Origin: Paludibacteraceae bacterium | GTDB lineage: Bacteria; Bacteroidota; Bacteroidia; Bacteroidales; Paludibacteraceae | Assembly (NCBI GenBank): GCA_017546705.1 | Contig: JAFYSB010000005.1 | Location: 26,799-90,798 of the forward strand | Direction: 5' to 3' | Length of the DNA: 64,000 bases | Shown here: piece after piece, positions 16,933 through 26,462 of the stretch | Numbering within the stretch: the first letter of the stretch is position 1 | How the letters are laid out: each line of letters starts with the position of its first letter | Program-made: the position numbers and the translations under genes | The notes under the pieces: model-generated | Told to the model about the DNA's origin: nothing | Database searches by the model: none | Seen by the model: only the letters and a program-made list of their open reading frames with translations

Positions 16933-18276
16933 TTAATGCACCCAACCTGGATATTGAAAATCACATCCCTTCCATGCTGGATCGATTTGCACATAAATCT
17001 CTTTCTGCTTGCTGCGAATCCAAGTATCTATTGTTTCCGCACTCAATTTCTGTTCCAACATGCCTCGGATTACCTGAAAATCATCCACCATATTCGCTTT
17101 ATGTGCATCGCGTTTAGTCTTCAAACGAGCTATCACGCATACCTCCTTATTCTTAGTTTTATCCATCATTACAAATGGAATACTTACCTCGCCCTCGTTC
17201 AAAGAATAAATCTGACGAGCCACCTCCGATGGCAAATCCTGATACTCAAACTTGCTTGCACCAGTCTGAGGATTAGTCATCAAGCCACCACTCATCAACG
17301 TATTCTTGTCTTCAGAAAAACGTGCTACTGCCACCTCAAAAGGCATTCCACTATCCACTACCAAGGCACGAATAGAGTCCAAACGCCCAAGAGCAGTCAC
17401 CTTATCTTCCGCCGAAACACGAGGTTTCAGCAAGATATGACGACAATTAATGCGCTCACCCTTGCGCTCTATCAATTGAATAATGTGATAACCATATTCC
17501 GTTTGCACTACTCGTGACACACGCTTAGGGTCTGTTAAGTTAAAGGCAACATCTGCAAACTCACTTACCAATTGACCTTTACCTACGAAGCCCAATTCTC
17601 CACCTCGTTTAGCCGATTCCACATCCTCCGAATACAAACGAGCCAACATACTAAAATCAGCACTTCCGCTATTCACACGTTCCGTAAACTCACGCAAACG
17701 TCCCTTTATACGCTCTGTTTCTTCCAACGAAACAGCTGGCTCTATACTCAAAATCTGCACCTCTACTTGAGCAGGAACCATCGGCAATGAATCCGCACTC
17801 AATGAGTTATAATACCTACGTACCTCAGCTGGAGTTGGATTAATTTTCTCCGTCAGTTTGCTTTGCATCTGCTGGATAATCATCTGATTACGAACCATCG
17901 TCATCATCTCTTCGCGTATTTCTGTACTTGTCTTACGGAAGTACTCCTCCATTTTCTCTTTACTACCAATTTGAGAGATATAATAGTTCATACGCATATC
18001 CACCTGACTGCTTACTGTGGATTCACTCACCTCAATAGAATCCAATTCAGCTTGGTGCAAAAACAACTTTTGAATAGCCAACTGCTCTGGAATCACACAA
18101 TAAGGATCACCGGCTATCGGCTGTCCTTCATACTGTGCACGAAGACGTTCTTCCTCCACTTCGCTTCGCAAAATAGCTTCTTCGCCTACCACCCATATCA
18201 CTTCATCAATGATATTATCTTGCGCCATCGCCAAGATAGAGCAGAACAAACATGCAATCAATAATTTATTTCTCAT
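16933..18276 (-). CDS. surA: SurA-like periplasmic peptidyl-prolyl isomerase
   Basis: 447 residues: signal peptide (MRNKLLIACLFCSILAMA), a SurA-type helical N-domain (IIDEVIWVVGEEAILRSEVE), then two parvulin domains (about 170-275 and 280-385). Parvulin hallmarks include YSEDVESAKRGGELGFVGKG and CRHILLKP. It folds outer-membrane barrels in the periplasm, and its operon partners (OstA-like and barrel proteins) fit that. Its start overlaps the upstream lipoprotein gene by 11 bases. Confidence 0.9.
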   Translation of the reverse strand: MRNKLLIACLFCSILAMAQDNIIDEVIWVVGEEAILRSEVEEERLRAQYEGQPIAGDPYCVIPEQLAIQKLFLHQAELDSIEVSESTVSSQVDMRMNYYISQIGSKEKMEEYFRKTSTEIREEMMTMVRNQMIIQQMQSKLTEKINPTPAEVRRYYNSLSADSLPMVPAQVEVQILSIEPAVSLEETERIKGRLREFTERVNSGSADFSMLARLYSEDVESAKRGGELGFVGKGQLVSEFADVAFNLTDPKRVSRVVQTEYGYHIIQLIERKGERINCRHILLKPRVSAEDKVTALGRLDSIRALVVDSGMPFEVAVARFSEDKNTLMSGGLMTNPQTGASKFEYQDLPSEVARQIYSLNEGEVSIPFVMMDKTKNKEVCVIARLKTKRDAHKANMVDDFQVIRGMLEQKLSAETIDTWIRSKQKEIYVQIDPAWKGCDFQYPGWVH

Positions 18277-19108
18277 ATCGTTTCAATTTTCCTTGTTGAA
18301 TAGCTTTTTCATATAATTTTTCGCGCTCTTGCTCCAAAAACTCCACCCTACGCTCATTCAGTAATAGCTGCTCGATTGCCCCACGCGCATAATCCAAAGG
18401 CATCTCAGCACCTTTCATATGAACATCCGTCACCTGAAGTAAATAAGTATTTATCGAATCTTCCACCACCAATTGGCGCTTCTGATTCAACTGCTTTTGC
18501 AAATTGGCATCTGATATGGGCATACGCAGCAATATCTGACGAGAATTCTTCCATTCCTCCAAAAACAGCTCATAACCCGTAGCATAATTGTATGCATATT
18601 TTTCTATTTGCTCCAAGTTCTCATCATCAAAAGGCTTAGCCATCTGCCTTTTCAACTCATCCATATTGGGCGCACCTACTGGTACTATCAACAACATGCC
18701 TTTCACAATGGTTTCATCCAGCACAAATCGTGATGAATGAGTTGCATAAAATGCCCTTACCAAACTATCTTCCACATGTTTGGGCATGCGTTGAGCAATC
18801 AAATGCTCCTCATACTCATGGACATACAACGACCGACGATAATCCTCCACCCTACGCTCTATCGCCTTGTCCGAACTGCTTTTTGCCGCATCATACTCCA
18901 ACAAATCCTCTGCCCATTGACGAATATACGCCTCTGCCACACGAGCACTATCTCCCGCACTCAAACCATTAGTCAATCTATCAAGCTCCACCTCTGTCAA
19001 CGTCTGACCATTATACTCCACAACAACACCACTCTTACGCTGCTGTTCAAACAACGTACACCCTACCAACAAAGGCAGCAATACCAACAATACTACGAAT
19101 TTACGCAT
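18266..19108 (-). CDS. PPIase-like periplasmic lipoprotein
   Basis: 280 residues with a lipobox (LLPLLVGC, cysteine at about 16). The N-terminal part (VVEYNGQTLTEVELDRLTNG) resembles the SurA/PpiD helical chaperone domain. The rest is helical with no recognisable parvulin active site. It is probably a membrane-anchored chaperone working with the SurA-like protein encoded next, with an 11-base overlap. First gene of the minus-strand envelope operon; promoter at 19126-19156. Confidence 0.72.
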   Translation of the reverse strand: MRKFVVLLVLLPLLVGCTLFEQQRKSGVVVEYNGQTLTEVELDRLTNGLSAGDSARVAEAYIRQWAEDLLEYDAAKSSSDKAIERRVEDYRRSLYVHEYEEHLIAQRMPKHVEDSLVRAFYATHSSRFVLDETIVKGMLLIVPVGAPNMDELKRQMAKPFDDENLEQIEKYAYNYATGYELFLEEWKNSRQILLRMPISDANLQKQLNQKRQLVVEDSINTYLLQVTDVHMKGAEMPLDYARGAIEQLLLNERRVEFLEQEREKLYEKAIQQGKLKRYEK

Positions 19109-19125
19109 AATACAATTTTAACCCG

Positions 19126-19156
19126 CAAAAGTACAAAAAATTTGCCAAATATACAA
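19126..19156 (-). promoter_or_regulatory. Promoter of the envelope/dnaG operon
   Basis: On the minus strand TACTTTTG (19133-19126) with TTG (19156-19154) 20 bases upstream. It lies just before the PPIase-like lipoprotein start at 19108, so the leader is very short. Confidence 0.7.
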
Positions 19157-19177
19157 ATCTTTTAACAATTATTTGCT

Positions 19178-20020
19178 TTATTCTGCTTGATTGCCACAAA
19201 ATAGTATAGGCTCATTCTCATCCACATGACCATATGGAGCATCGAAAACTATTGGATAGTCATAACTAGCAAACACTTGATTGATAGAATCTTGCACCGT
19301 ACATCCCATCAACGAATCATCATCGCAGTCCGTAAATTGCCCCACTATCACACCACTCAAACGACCTAATACACCACTCATACGCAAGTTGTTCAACATC
19401 CGATCAATATGATAATGACGCTCACAAATATCTTCTATCAACAATACTGGTGTTTCTTCTAGTTTATCTATTACGGCGTTTAAGGAGTATGGTGTTCCTT
19501 GCAAGCCATATAGCACACTCAAGTTGCCTCCAATAATCTTCTTTCCATCGAAATGAGACGTGCCGAAATGTTGAAATTCCTTCCCTTTTTCTAAGGCTTC
19601 ACGCATAAGCAGCACTTGTGGGGCATCTTCAGGCAGAGTTGCCAATGCCTTACACATCGAAGCATGCAACGATGGAACACCATGCAAACTCATAACTGCG
19701 TGTAAAGCAGTAATATCCGAAAAACCAACCACCAAAGGCCATTCCGATTTTGGGCGAGTTGGTAGCACGATCTTATCCACTATTTGCTGTAACCCATACC
19801 CTCCACGAGAACACAATATAACATCCACCGAAGCATCTGCAAATGCCTCGTTCAAATCAGCCAAACGTTCTTCTGGCGTTCCAGCAAAACGACCACACGC
19901 TCCGAAGGCATGCTTCCCTATCGACACTTGAAAACCCCAACCCTCCAAACGTTCACGCGCTTGTTCAATATACTTCCTCTCTATCGCACCAGAAGGTGAT
20001 ATTATACGTATATGTTTCAT
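19178..20020 (-). CDS. ldcA: LD-carboxypeptidase (S66), muramoyltetrapeptide carboxypeptidase
   Basis: 280 residues. It removes the terminal D-Ala from tetrapeptide stems in the cytoplasm during murein recycling. The S66 triad is visible: nucleophile S101 in VVGFSDITALH, a glutamate in LLIEDICERHYHIDRML, and a histidine in GHVDENEP near the C-terminus. The N-terminal PSGAI and CSRGGYG segments are typical. There is no signal peptide. A promoter is at 20040-20069. Confidence 0.93.
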   Translation of the reverse strand: MKHIRIISPSGAIERKYIEQARERLEGWGFQVSIGKHAFGACGRFAGTPEERLADLNEAFADASVDVILCSRGGYGLQQIVDKIVLPTRPKSEWPLVVGFSDITALHAVMSLHGVPSLHASMCKALATLPEDAPQVLLMREALEKGKEFQHFGTSHFDGKKIIGGNLSVLYGLQGTPYSLNAVIDKLEETPVLLIEDICERHYHIDRMLNNLRMSGVLGRLSGVIVGQFTDCDDDSLMGCTVQDSINQVFASYDYPIVFDAPYGHVDENEPILFCGNQAE

Positions 20021-20039
20021 ACTTGTATGCTTTATGCTG

Positions 20040-20069
20040 CAAAGGTAGTAAAAATTTCCGAATTGACAA
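20040..20069 (-). promoter_or_regulatory. ldcA promoter
   Basis: Minus-strand TACCTTTG (20047-20040) with TTG (20069-20067) 19 bases upstream. Transcription should start about 15 bases before the ldcA ATG. Confidence 0.7.
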
Positions 20070-20124
20070 AGTCCTTTCCATACATTCTACAAATTCTATG
20101 ATTATTCGAGTCTTACTCTCCATG

Positions 20125-20178
20125 TTATCAACTATTATTCTCCACATTATCAACCATCATTCCCACATTATCAACCAT
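20125..20178. repeat. TTATCAACCAT repeat, 21-22 bp period
   Basis: TTATCAACTAT (20125), TTATCAACCAT (20147) and TTATCAACCAT (20168) are separated by TATTCTCCACA and CATTCCCACA. The period is two 11-base units, one of them shortened to 10. It lies in the same 404-base divergent gap (20021-20424) as array B. Confidence 0.7.
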
Positions 20179-20241
20179 TATATATTTCTCTTTTATCCGA
20201 CTACCTTGTCCCCGACTTCTTGCGGTTCTTTCCTTTCCAAT

Positions 20242-20318
20242 TACGTAGGATATACGTAACATATACGTAGGATATACGTAGGATACACGTAAGATATAGC
20301 AGTTAATAAGCAGAGAAT
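20242..20318. repeat. 11-bp degenerate tandem array B (TACGTAGGATA)
   Basis: Five core units at 20242, 20253, 20264, 20275 and 20286: TACGTAGGATA, TACGTAACATA, TACGTAGGATA, TACGTAGGATA and CACGTAAGATA. Two in-phase diverged units follow (TAGCAGTTAAT, AAGCAGAGAAT). The unit is the reverse complement of array A's, 18.6 kb away. It lies between two divergent promoters, outside both predicted transcripts. Confidence 0.85.
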
Positions 20319-20385
20319 ACCAAATCTAACCGCAGCCCAAAGGCACGTTCAAAAAAACTGAAATAGCAAAAAAATCGCTATTTTC

Positions 20386-20416
20386 TTGCATATCCGCAAA
20401 TTTTGTTGTACCTTTG
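20386..20416 (+). promoter_or_regulatory. Promoter immediately before the TPR/PD40 gene
   Basis: TTG at 20386-20388, 20 bases, TACCTTTG at 20409-20416. The predicted start, about 20421-20424, is 1-4 bases before the ATG at 20425, so the mRNA is probably leaderless. Confidence 0.75.
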
Positions 20417-20424
20417 CAGTTGAT

Positions 20425-21801
20425 ATGCGAAAAATTCTACTTGTTATAGTATTCATTATAGGTACATATACACTATGGGGACAAACGCACCATAGTGCAG
20501 ACAAATTATTTCAGGCTGGCGACTATGCCTCGGCTCAAGAATCATATCGAGCGCTTCTCAAATCATACCCTACCAACGCACTCTACCTATACCGCTACGC
20601 GCGGTGCGCGCAAGAGCAAGGCGACGACACTACCGCCATACAATATTTCAAAAAAGCAGGCGATAGATATATGCTCAAGTATTTCTATATGGGCGAAAGT
20701 TACATGCGACTTTGGCATATGGACGAAGCAATTGAAGCGTATTCTACCTACCTCAATAGCCTAAAAGAACCTAATGAAAGAGAGGCACATGTGCACTTGC
20801 AAATAGCAACCGCTGAAAAAATCCAACGCTATCTCCGAAGGGTAGAACAACTACAAGTCATTGACTCTGTAGAAGTTGCATTAGACAGTATGCTACAGAT
20901 CTGCGCACTCTCAGCAGATGCTGGAAATCTTACAATGGATGCTACACACAATATTATTTATACCAACCAACGAGGTGATCGACAACTCCACAGCACACAG
21001 GTAGATTCCAATTACCTATTAGTAACAACCCATCGTTTGCTTGACGAATGGGCCACACCTGACACCTTGCCAGAGACCATCAATTTCACTCCTGAACAAC
21101 GCTCACCATACCTCCTCAACGACGGAATAACGCTCTACTTCGCAGCAAATGACACCAACGGATTAGGCGGATTAGACATCTATATTTCACGCTACAATAT
21201 GGCTACCGAAAGTTATACCACTCCCGAAAACTTAGGCATGCCATACAACTCACCTGCTAACGAATATTTCTTCGTATTAGATGAAATACATCATATTGGC
21301 TACCTTGCCACCGATCGTTTCGCCGATACTGGACGAGTACATGTGTATTCTTTCCTCATCCCTGAGCAAAAACAATATTGGCGAAATATACCTACAGACT
21401 CGCTCGTAGCATATGCCCGCCTTGAGCAGTTTGAAAAAGCAAATATCATGACAATAAATGATAGTTCAACGGTCAACATCTTGGAGAAAAATACCGATGA
21501 AATCGGCGATTTCTGCTTCATCATAAACGACTCCACCATTTATTATTCATTAGACGACTTCCAACAACAAACTGCTCGAGATAAATACAATGAATGGAGC
21601 AAGTTGGACAAACAAATCCATACCGAACAACAATCATTAGCCCAACTCCGCAAACAATATGCCGCAGCCGATGAGGCTACAAAAAAAGAATTGACTCCAG
21701 TTATTCTACAATTAGAAAACAACCAGAGTCAATTACGTATTCAAAGCGAACAACTATTACAATCTATTCGCAATATTGAAATAACAGCATTTCAAGAATA
21801 A
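20425..21801 (+). CDS. TPR and PD40-repeat envelope protein
   Basis: 458 residues from the ATG at 20425; an upstream in-frame ATG at 20386 overlaps the -33 box and is rejected. A signal peptide (MRKILLVIVFIIGTYTLWG) is followed by about three TPR units (ADKLFQAGDYASAQESYRAL...), PD40/WD40-like strands at about 160-310 (RSPYLLNDGITLYFAAND, GLGGLDIYISRYN), and a C-terminal coiled coil (about 385-450). The fold resembles the N-terminal part of PorE/OmpA-type proteins of Bacteroidota, but I see no OmpA peptidoglycan-binding domain. The end overlaps the convergent SDR gene by 10 bases. Confidence 0.8.
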   Translation: MRKILLVIVFIIGTYTLWGQTHHSADKLFQAGDYASAQESYRALLKSYPTNALYLYRYARCAQEQGDDTTAIQYFKKAGDRYMLKYFYMGESYMRLWHMDEAIEAYSTYLNSLKEPNEREAHVHLQIATAEKIQRYLRRVEQLQVIDSVEVALDSMLQICALSADAGNLTMDATHNIIYTNQRGDRQLHSTQVDSNYLLVTTHRLLDEWATPDTLPETINFTPEQRSPYLLNDGITLYFAANDTNGLGGLDIYISRYNMATESYTTPENLGMPYNSPANEYFFVLDEIHHIGYLATDRFADTGRVHVYSFLIPEQKQYWRNIPTDSLVAYARLEQFEKANIMTINDSSTVNILEKNTDEIGDFCFIINDSTIYYSLDDFQQQTARDKYNEWSKLDKQIHTEQQSLAQLRKQYAAADEATKKELTPVILQLENNQSQLRIQSEQLLQSIRNIEITAFQE

Positions 21802-22574
21802 AGCTTCCCTACAATCCAATTAACCAACCTCTTAGGCAGTAGCCTATTCAGCAGGCAAAACACCTTATAAATCATACCCCCAACATAAATTGGTTTGGGG
21901 TATTTGGCTGTAGCTATCCGATAAAAAGCACGTGCTATAAACGCTGTAGTCATACCACTACGTTCGTCTTTCTCCATAGCCTCTACTGCGGAATGCAATC
22001 CTTTGTAAATGTTCGCTCCTTCTATATTTTTCTCGCGCGCGTCCGTGAAACCTGTAGCCACATCGCCTGGCATCAACACACTTACACGTATTCCAAAACT
22101 ACGAACTTCATTAGCCAAAGCTAACGCCAATGCATTTATTGCTGATTTGCTAGCACTATAAAAACTTTGATATGGAATACTTAAATCCGCTGCCACAGAT
22201 GAGGTGAAGATAATGCGACCGTATCCTTGTTGACGCATGATGGGCAAAACGGATTGTGCCAAACGAAATGCACCAAAAAAATTTACATCAAACTGCTTTT
22301 TCGCTTCCTCTATAGAAGTAAATTCTATAGGACCCGATATTCCAAATCCTGCATTACTAATCACCACATCCAGATGATCAGTCAAATGCATCACTTGATC
22401 TACTGCATGCTGCACAGACATATCATCAGTTACATCACAATCAATATGAGTAATCGCTGCTGTAGTTTTTCCACTACGACTTAATTCAAAAACACGCCAA
22501 CCCTTCTGTGCGAAGAGTTGGACGGTAGTCAAACCGATGCCCGAAGAGCCACCAGTAAGCAATAAAGTTTTCAT
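21792..22574 (-). CDS. Short-chain dehydrogenase/reductase, candidate 3-ketosphinganine reductase
   Basis: 260 residues. Classical SDR: TGGSSGIG (7-14), NAGFG (74-78), catalytic S125/S126, and YSASK (Y139, K143). The C-terminus (about 225-260: YVGGMIYKVFCLLNRLLPKR) is a hydrophobic/basic membrane-association tail like that of 3-ketodihydrosphingosine reductases. The start codon overlaps the spt-like stop by one base (TAATG), so the two are co-translated. Reduction of 3-ketosphinganine is therefore the best guess, but general SDR chemistry cannot be excluded. Confidence 0.8.
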   Translation of the reverse strand: MKTLLLTGGSSGIGLTTVQLFAQKGWRVFELSRSGKTTAAITHIDCDVTDDMSVQHAVDQVMHLTDHLDVVISNAGFGISGPIEFTSIEEAKKQFDVNFFGAFRLAQSVLPIMRQQGYGRIIFTSSVAADLSIPYQSFYSASKSAINALALALANEVRSFGIRVSVLMPGDVATGFTDAREKNIEGANIYKGLHSAVEAMEKDERSGMTTAFIARAFYRIATAKYPKPIYVGGMIYKVFCLLNRLLPKRLVNWIVGKLYS

Positions 22575-23719
22575 TAATGTTGTGGTGTCTGTTTTAACAC
22601 TCGTGCTATAATACCTACAGCCTCATCTATCACAGGTTCTGTATGAGTCGCCATGAGAGTTGTACGCAACAAACATTCTCCCTCCACACAAGCAGGTGCA
22701 ATCACAGGATTAACATAAACTCCTGCATCAAATAGTGCTTTACCATACCATAGGGTATTGAGAGTATCATATGTAAAAATTGGTACAATCGGCGTAGGAG
22801 CCTCTATGATCTTCACACCAGCATCAATAAGCTTAGTACGGAAATATTGCGCTATATTCATCAAGCGAGTAGGACGTTCAGGGTCCTTCTCTAATTGTTG
22901 CAAGGCAGCCAAAGCAGTTGCAGCACCGCAAGGCGTGATGGATGCCGAGAAGATAAAAGGACGCGATGAGTGCGCCACATAGTCGTACACCTTTTTGCTT
23001 GACAACATACAGCCACCTATACTTGCTAATGATTTGGAGAATGTGAGCATAGTCAAATCCACCTTGTCTTGCAAACCAAAATGGGCAGCTGTACCACGTC
23101 CGCCAGGACCCAACACTCCAAAACCATGGGCATCATCTACCATCACACGTGCACCATATTTCTCGGCTAGTGCTACTATTTCAGGTAACTTACAAATATC
23201 GCCACGCATTGAGAATACGCCATCTGTGACAATGAGCTTGCCTGCTGAATCTGGAATTTGTTGGAGTTTCTTTTCCAAATCCTCCATATCCGAGTGTTTA
23301 TAACGCAACACTTGAGCAGGAGACAAACGACATGCATCATAAATACTTGCGTGATTCTCACGGTCATTCAAAATATAATCATTCCGACCGCAAATAGTAG
23401 AGATAATTGCAAGATTAGTCTGAAAACCAGTGCTACAAGTCATGGCCGCCTCATAGCCTGTGAAGCGAGCTAATGCCTCTTCTAATTCAATGTGTAGGTC
23501 AAGTGTTCCATTCAAGAAACGACTTCCTGACACACCTGTGCCATACTTATCCAACGCCTTATGACCCGCCTCAATCACAATAGGATCTTCAGTGAAACCG
23601 AGGTAATTATTGCTTCCCAGCATGATACGACGCTTACCCTCCATTTCCACCACTGGAGCCTGACGTGACTCCAGTGTATGGAAATAAGGATAGATATTGC
23701 GGCGTTTTACCTCTTCCAA
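22574..23719 (-). CDS. spt: Serine palmitoyltransferase-like alpha-oxoamine synthase
   Basis: 381 residues from a TTG at 23719. A PLP fold-I alpha-oxoamine synthase: H123 (ENHASIYDA), DDAHGFG (195-201) and the Schiff-base lysine K229 in TFSKSLASIGG. Close relatives in Bacteroidota condense serine with fatty acyl-CoA to make sphingoid bases; KBL (glycine C-acetyltransferase) is the alternative. The frame is open upstream to the mdh stop and encodes IADLFQKCHHDLL, which resembles the missing N-terminus of homologues. No ATG, GTG or TTG exists there, only an ATA at 23755. The true start may therefore be ATA or the sequence may hold an error. It lies in the same frame as mdh. Confidence 0.85.
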   Translation of the reverse strand: MEEVKRRNIYPYFHTLESRQAPVVEMEGKRRIMLGSNNYLGFTEDPIVIEAGHKALDKYGTGVSGSRFLNGTLDLHIELEEALARFTGYEAAMTCSTGFQTNLAIISTICGRNDYILNDRENHASIYDACRLSPAQVLRYKHSDMEDLEKKLQQIPDSAGKLIVTDGVFSMRGDICKLPEIVALAEKYGARVMVDDAHGFGVLGPGGRGTAAHFGLQDKVDLTMLTFSKSLASIGGCMLSSKKVYDYVAHSSRPFIFSASITPCGAATALAALQQLEKDPERPTRLMNIAQYFRTKLIDAGVKIIEAPTPIVPIFTYDTLNTLWYGKALFDAGVYVNPVIAPACVEGECLLRTTLMATHTEPVIDEAVGIIARVLKQTPQH

Positions 23720-23764
23720 AAGGTCGTGGTGGCACTTTTGAAATAAATCAGCTATATAGGATGA

Positions 23765-24706
23765 TTAGAGTACGTTAATCTCTTTCAAGATAGCGGTAGT
23801 CTTAGCTACTGCCTCTTCGCTTGCAGCGAACAATGCTTTCTCAGCTTCGTTCAACTCAATTTCAACGATCTTCTCGATACCATTCTTACCGATGATACAT
23901 GGTACACCAATGGTGATATCGTTGTAGCCATACTCACCCTCAAGGTAAGCTGAGCAAGGAATCATCTTCTTTTGGTCGTTGATTACGCTATCAGCTACTG
24001 CAGCAGCTGCTGCACCTGGAGCCATCCATGCGCTAGTACCGAGCAAACCAGTCAAGGTTGCACCACCTACCATAGTAGCTTTTGCCACCTCTTCCAACTC
24101 CTCTGCACTCAACATACTGCTCACTGGCATACCCTTGTAGGTAGCGTAGCGAGTCATAGGAATCATAGTGGTATCACCGTGACCACCAATTACAAAGCCC
24201 TCTACCTCGTTAGCGTTGCAACCCAACTTTTGGCTCAAGAAATATTTGAATCGACTGCTATCCAAAGCACCACCCATACCAATCACGCGATTGCGTGGCA
24301 AGCCAAGTGCTTTATAGGTCAAATAAGCCATGGTATCCATAGGGTTAGATACCACTACGAGAATTGCGTTTGGAGAGTAAGTAAGGATTTGGTTAGCAAC
24401 GCTTTTCACGATACCTGCGTTCACACCTATCAACTCCTCACGGGTCATACCTGGTTTACGTGGAAGACCTGATGTGATTACCACTACATCACTACCTGCG
24501 GTTGCGCTATAGTCGTTGGTTACACCTTTTACTACGGTGTCAAAGCCCAACAATTGAGCAGTTTGCATGATGTCCATTGCCTTGCCTTCTGCAACGCCTT
24601 CCTTAATGTCGATCAATACGACTTCGCTGGCTACTTTCTTTACTGCCAACACATTTGCGCATGTAGCACCTACATTACCTGCGCCTACAACGGTTACTTT
24701 TGACAT
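23765..24706 (-). CDS. mdh: Malate dehydrogenase
   Basis: 313 residues. NAD-dependent malate/oxaloacetate interconversion of the LDH-like type. Seen: VVGAGNVGATCA (NAD site), VVVITSGLPRKPGMTREELI (mobile loop with the substrate arginines), NPMDTM and IGGHGDTTMIP (catalytic His). Length is normal. First gene of mdh-spt-SDR, with a promoter at 24759-24789. Confidence 0.96.
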   Translation of the reverse strand: MSKVTVVGAGNVGATCANVLAVKKVASEVVLIDIKEGVAEGKAMDIMQTAQLLGFDTVVKGVTNDYSATAGSDVVVITSGLPRKPGMTREELIGVNAGIVKSVANQILTYSPNAILVVVSNPMDTMAYLTYKALGLPRNRVIGMGGALDSSRFKYFLSQKLGCNANEVEGFVIGGHGDTTMIPMTRYATYKGMPVSSMLSAEELEEVAKATMVGGATLTGLLGTSAWMAPGAAAAAVADSVINDQKKMIPCSAYLEGEYGYNDITIGVPCIIGKNGIEKIVEIELNEAEKALFAASEEAVAKTTAILKEINVL

Positions 24707-24758
24707 AATTTTGATAAATTAGTATTATTTTTAATTACACAATTTTGCAAACAACGCA

Positions 24759-24789
24759 CAAAGGTAGTATAATTTTTGTAAATACGCAA
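24759..24789 (-). promoter_or_regulatory. mdh promoter
   Basis: Minus-strand TACCTTTG (24766-24759) with TTG (24789-24787) exactly 20 bases upstream. Confidence 0.75.
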
Positions 24790-24835
24790 ATTTTAGTCGC
24801 ATTTTGTATAGTTAAAGTGGCAAATATAGGATATA

Positions 24836-24867
24836 TTTGGTTTTTTCAAAAAAAAGCAGTACCTTTG
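24836..24867 (+). promoter_or_regulatory. gpmI promoter
   Basis: TTTG 24836-24839, 20 bases, TACCTTTG 24860-24867. The leader is about 62 nt and contains an imperfect GTCGCATTTTGCGGC dyad at 24886-24900. Confidence 0.75.
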
Positions 24868-24935
24868 CAAGTTGATTGATATGCTGTCGCATTTTGCGGC
24901 AAAACGTAAGAAAATAACTATAAAAATATACAACT

Positions 24936-26462
24936 ATGTCAAAAGCATTACTTATGATTCTCGACGGCTGGGGAATCGGAAACAAATCACAAGCCGACGC
25001 TATCTCTTGCACTCCAACCCCACACTGGGACGCATTGTTGGAGAAGTACCCACACAGCCAACTCCAAGCTAGTGGCGAAAACGTAGGTTTGCCTGATGGA
25101 CAAATGGGTAACTCTGAAGTAGGTCACCTGAACATCGGCGCAGGTCGCGTCGTTTACCAAGACCTCGTGAAGATCAACCGCGCTTGCAAAGACGGTAGCA
25201 TCCTCGAAAACCCAGAAATCAAATCTGCTTTCGGTTATGCCAAAGAGACAGGCAAGAAACTTCACCTCATGGGATTGACCTCTAATGGTGGTGTACACTC
25301 TTCTTTCGACCACTTGTTCTACCTCTGCGATATTGCTAAAAAATACGGATTAGACGGCAACACCTTCATCCACTGCTTTATGGATGGTCGCGATACCGAC
25401 CCTAAGTCTGGTCTTGGTTTCATCGACCAACTCCAACAACACTTGGCTACCAGCTGCGGCGAGATCGCTTCTATCCAAGGTCGTTTCTACGCCATGGATC
25501 GCGACAAACGTTGGGAGCGCGTGAAAGTGGCTTACGACTGTATCGTTAAGGGCGAAGGCAAAGCAGCAGAAGACATGCTCAAAGCCGTAGAGGAGAGCTA
25601 TGCAGAAGGCGTAACCGATGAGTTTATCAAACCAATCGTGCACGTACGTGACGGCAAGCCAGTGGCTACCATTGAGGAGGGCGATGTAGTGATCTTCTTC
25701 AACTACCGCAACGACCGCGCGAAAGAGCTCACCATCGTGCTCACCCAACAAGACATGCCAGAGAATGGTATGACCACCATTCCTAACCTCCAATACTACT
25801 GCATGACTCCATACGATTCTTCTTTCCAAGGCTTGCACATCCTCTTCCCAAAAGAGAACGTACAAAATACCATGGGTGAGATCGTTAGCAACGCAGGCCT
25901 CAAGCAACTCCGTATCGCTGAGACCGAGAAGTTCGCACACGTGACCTTCTTCTTCAACGGCGGCCGCGAGGCTGAGTACGCAGGCGAGGAGCGTATCTTG
26001 ATTCCTTCACCAAAGGTAGCCACCTACGACCTCCAACCTGAGATGTCTGCTCCTGAGGTGACCGAGGCGCTCTGCGAGGCACTTGACACACAAAAGTACG
26101 ACTATATCACCCTCAACTTCGCCAACGGCGACATGGTGGGTCACACAGGCGTGTATGCGGCTATTGAGAAGGCGGTTAAAACGATCGATGAATGCGTGGA
26201 TAAAGTGGTGAATACCGCTCTCAAGAACGACTATGAGATCATCATCATCGCGGATCACGGCAACTGCGACAATGCTATCAATGCCGATGGTTCACCTAAC
26301 ACTGCGCACTCACTAAATCCAGTGCCATTCGTGTATGTGAGCAAAGAGCACACCAATGCGCAATTGGAAGATGGTATCCTCGCTGACGTGGCTCCATCCC
26401 TCTGCCACATCCTCGGAATCGAGCAACCAGCAGAAATGACAGGACATAACCTAATCAAGTAG
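24936..26462 (+). CDS. gpmI: 2,3-bisphosphoglycerate-independent phosphoglycerate mutase
   Basis: 508 residues. Interconverts 3- and 2-phosphoglycerate by a Mn-dependent phosphoserine mechanism. Seen: the metal ligand in LDGWGIG (D10), catalytic S60 in [15 protein letters not shown], and C-terminal metal motifs VGHTGVY and IADHGNCD. Codon use is strongly biased and more GC-rich than its neighbours, as expected for a highly expressed glycolytic gene. Confidence 0.97.
   Translation: MSKALLMILDGWGIGNKSQADAISCTPTPHWDALLEKYPHSQLQASGENVGLPDGQMGNSEVGHLNIGAGRVVYQDLVKINRACKDGSILENPEIKSAFGYAKETGKKLHLMGLTSNGGVHSSFDHLFYLCDIAKKYGLDGNTFIHCFMDGRDTDPKSGLGFIDQLQQHLATSCGEIASIQGRFYAMDRDKRWERVKVAYDCIVKGEGKAAEDMLKAVEESYAEGVTDEFIKPIVHVRDGKPVATIEEGDVVIFFNYRNDRAKELTIVLTQQDMPENGMTTIPNLQYYCMTPYDSSFQGLHILFPKENVQNTMGEIVSNAGLKQLRIAETEKFAHVTFFFNGGREAEYAGEERILIPSPKVATYDLQPEMSAPEVTEALCEALDTQKYDYITLNFANGDMVGHTGVYAAIEKAVKTIDECVDKVVNTALKNDYEIIIIADHGNCDNAINADGSPNTAHSLNPVPFVYVSKEHTNAQLEDGILADVAPSLCHILGIEQPAEMTGHNLIK

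Noticed and set aside
20386-20424. Upstream ATG start for the TPR/PD40 protein
   Set aside because: It overlaps the -33 and -7 promoter elements; the signal peptide begins at 20425.
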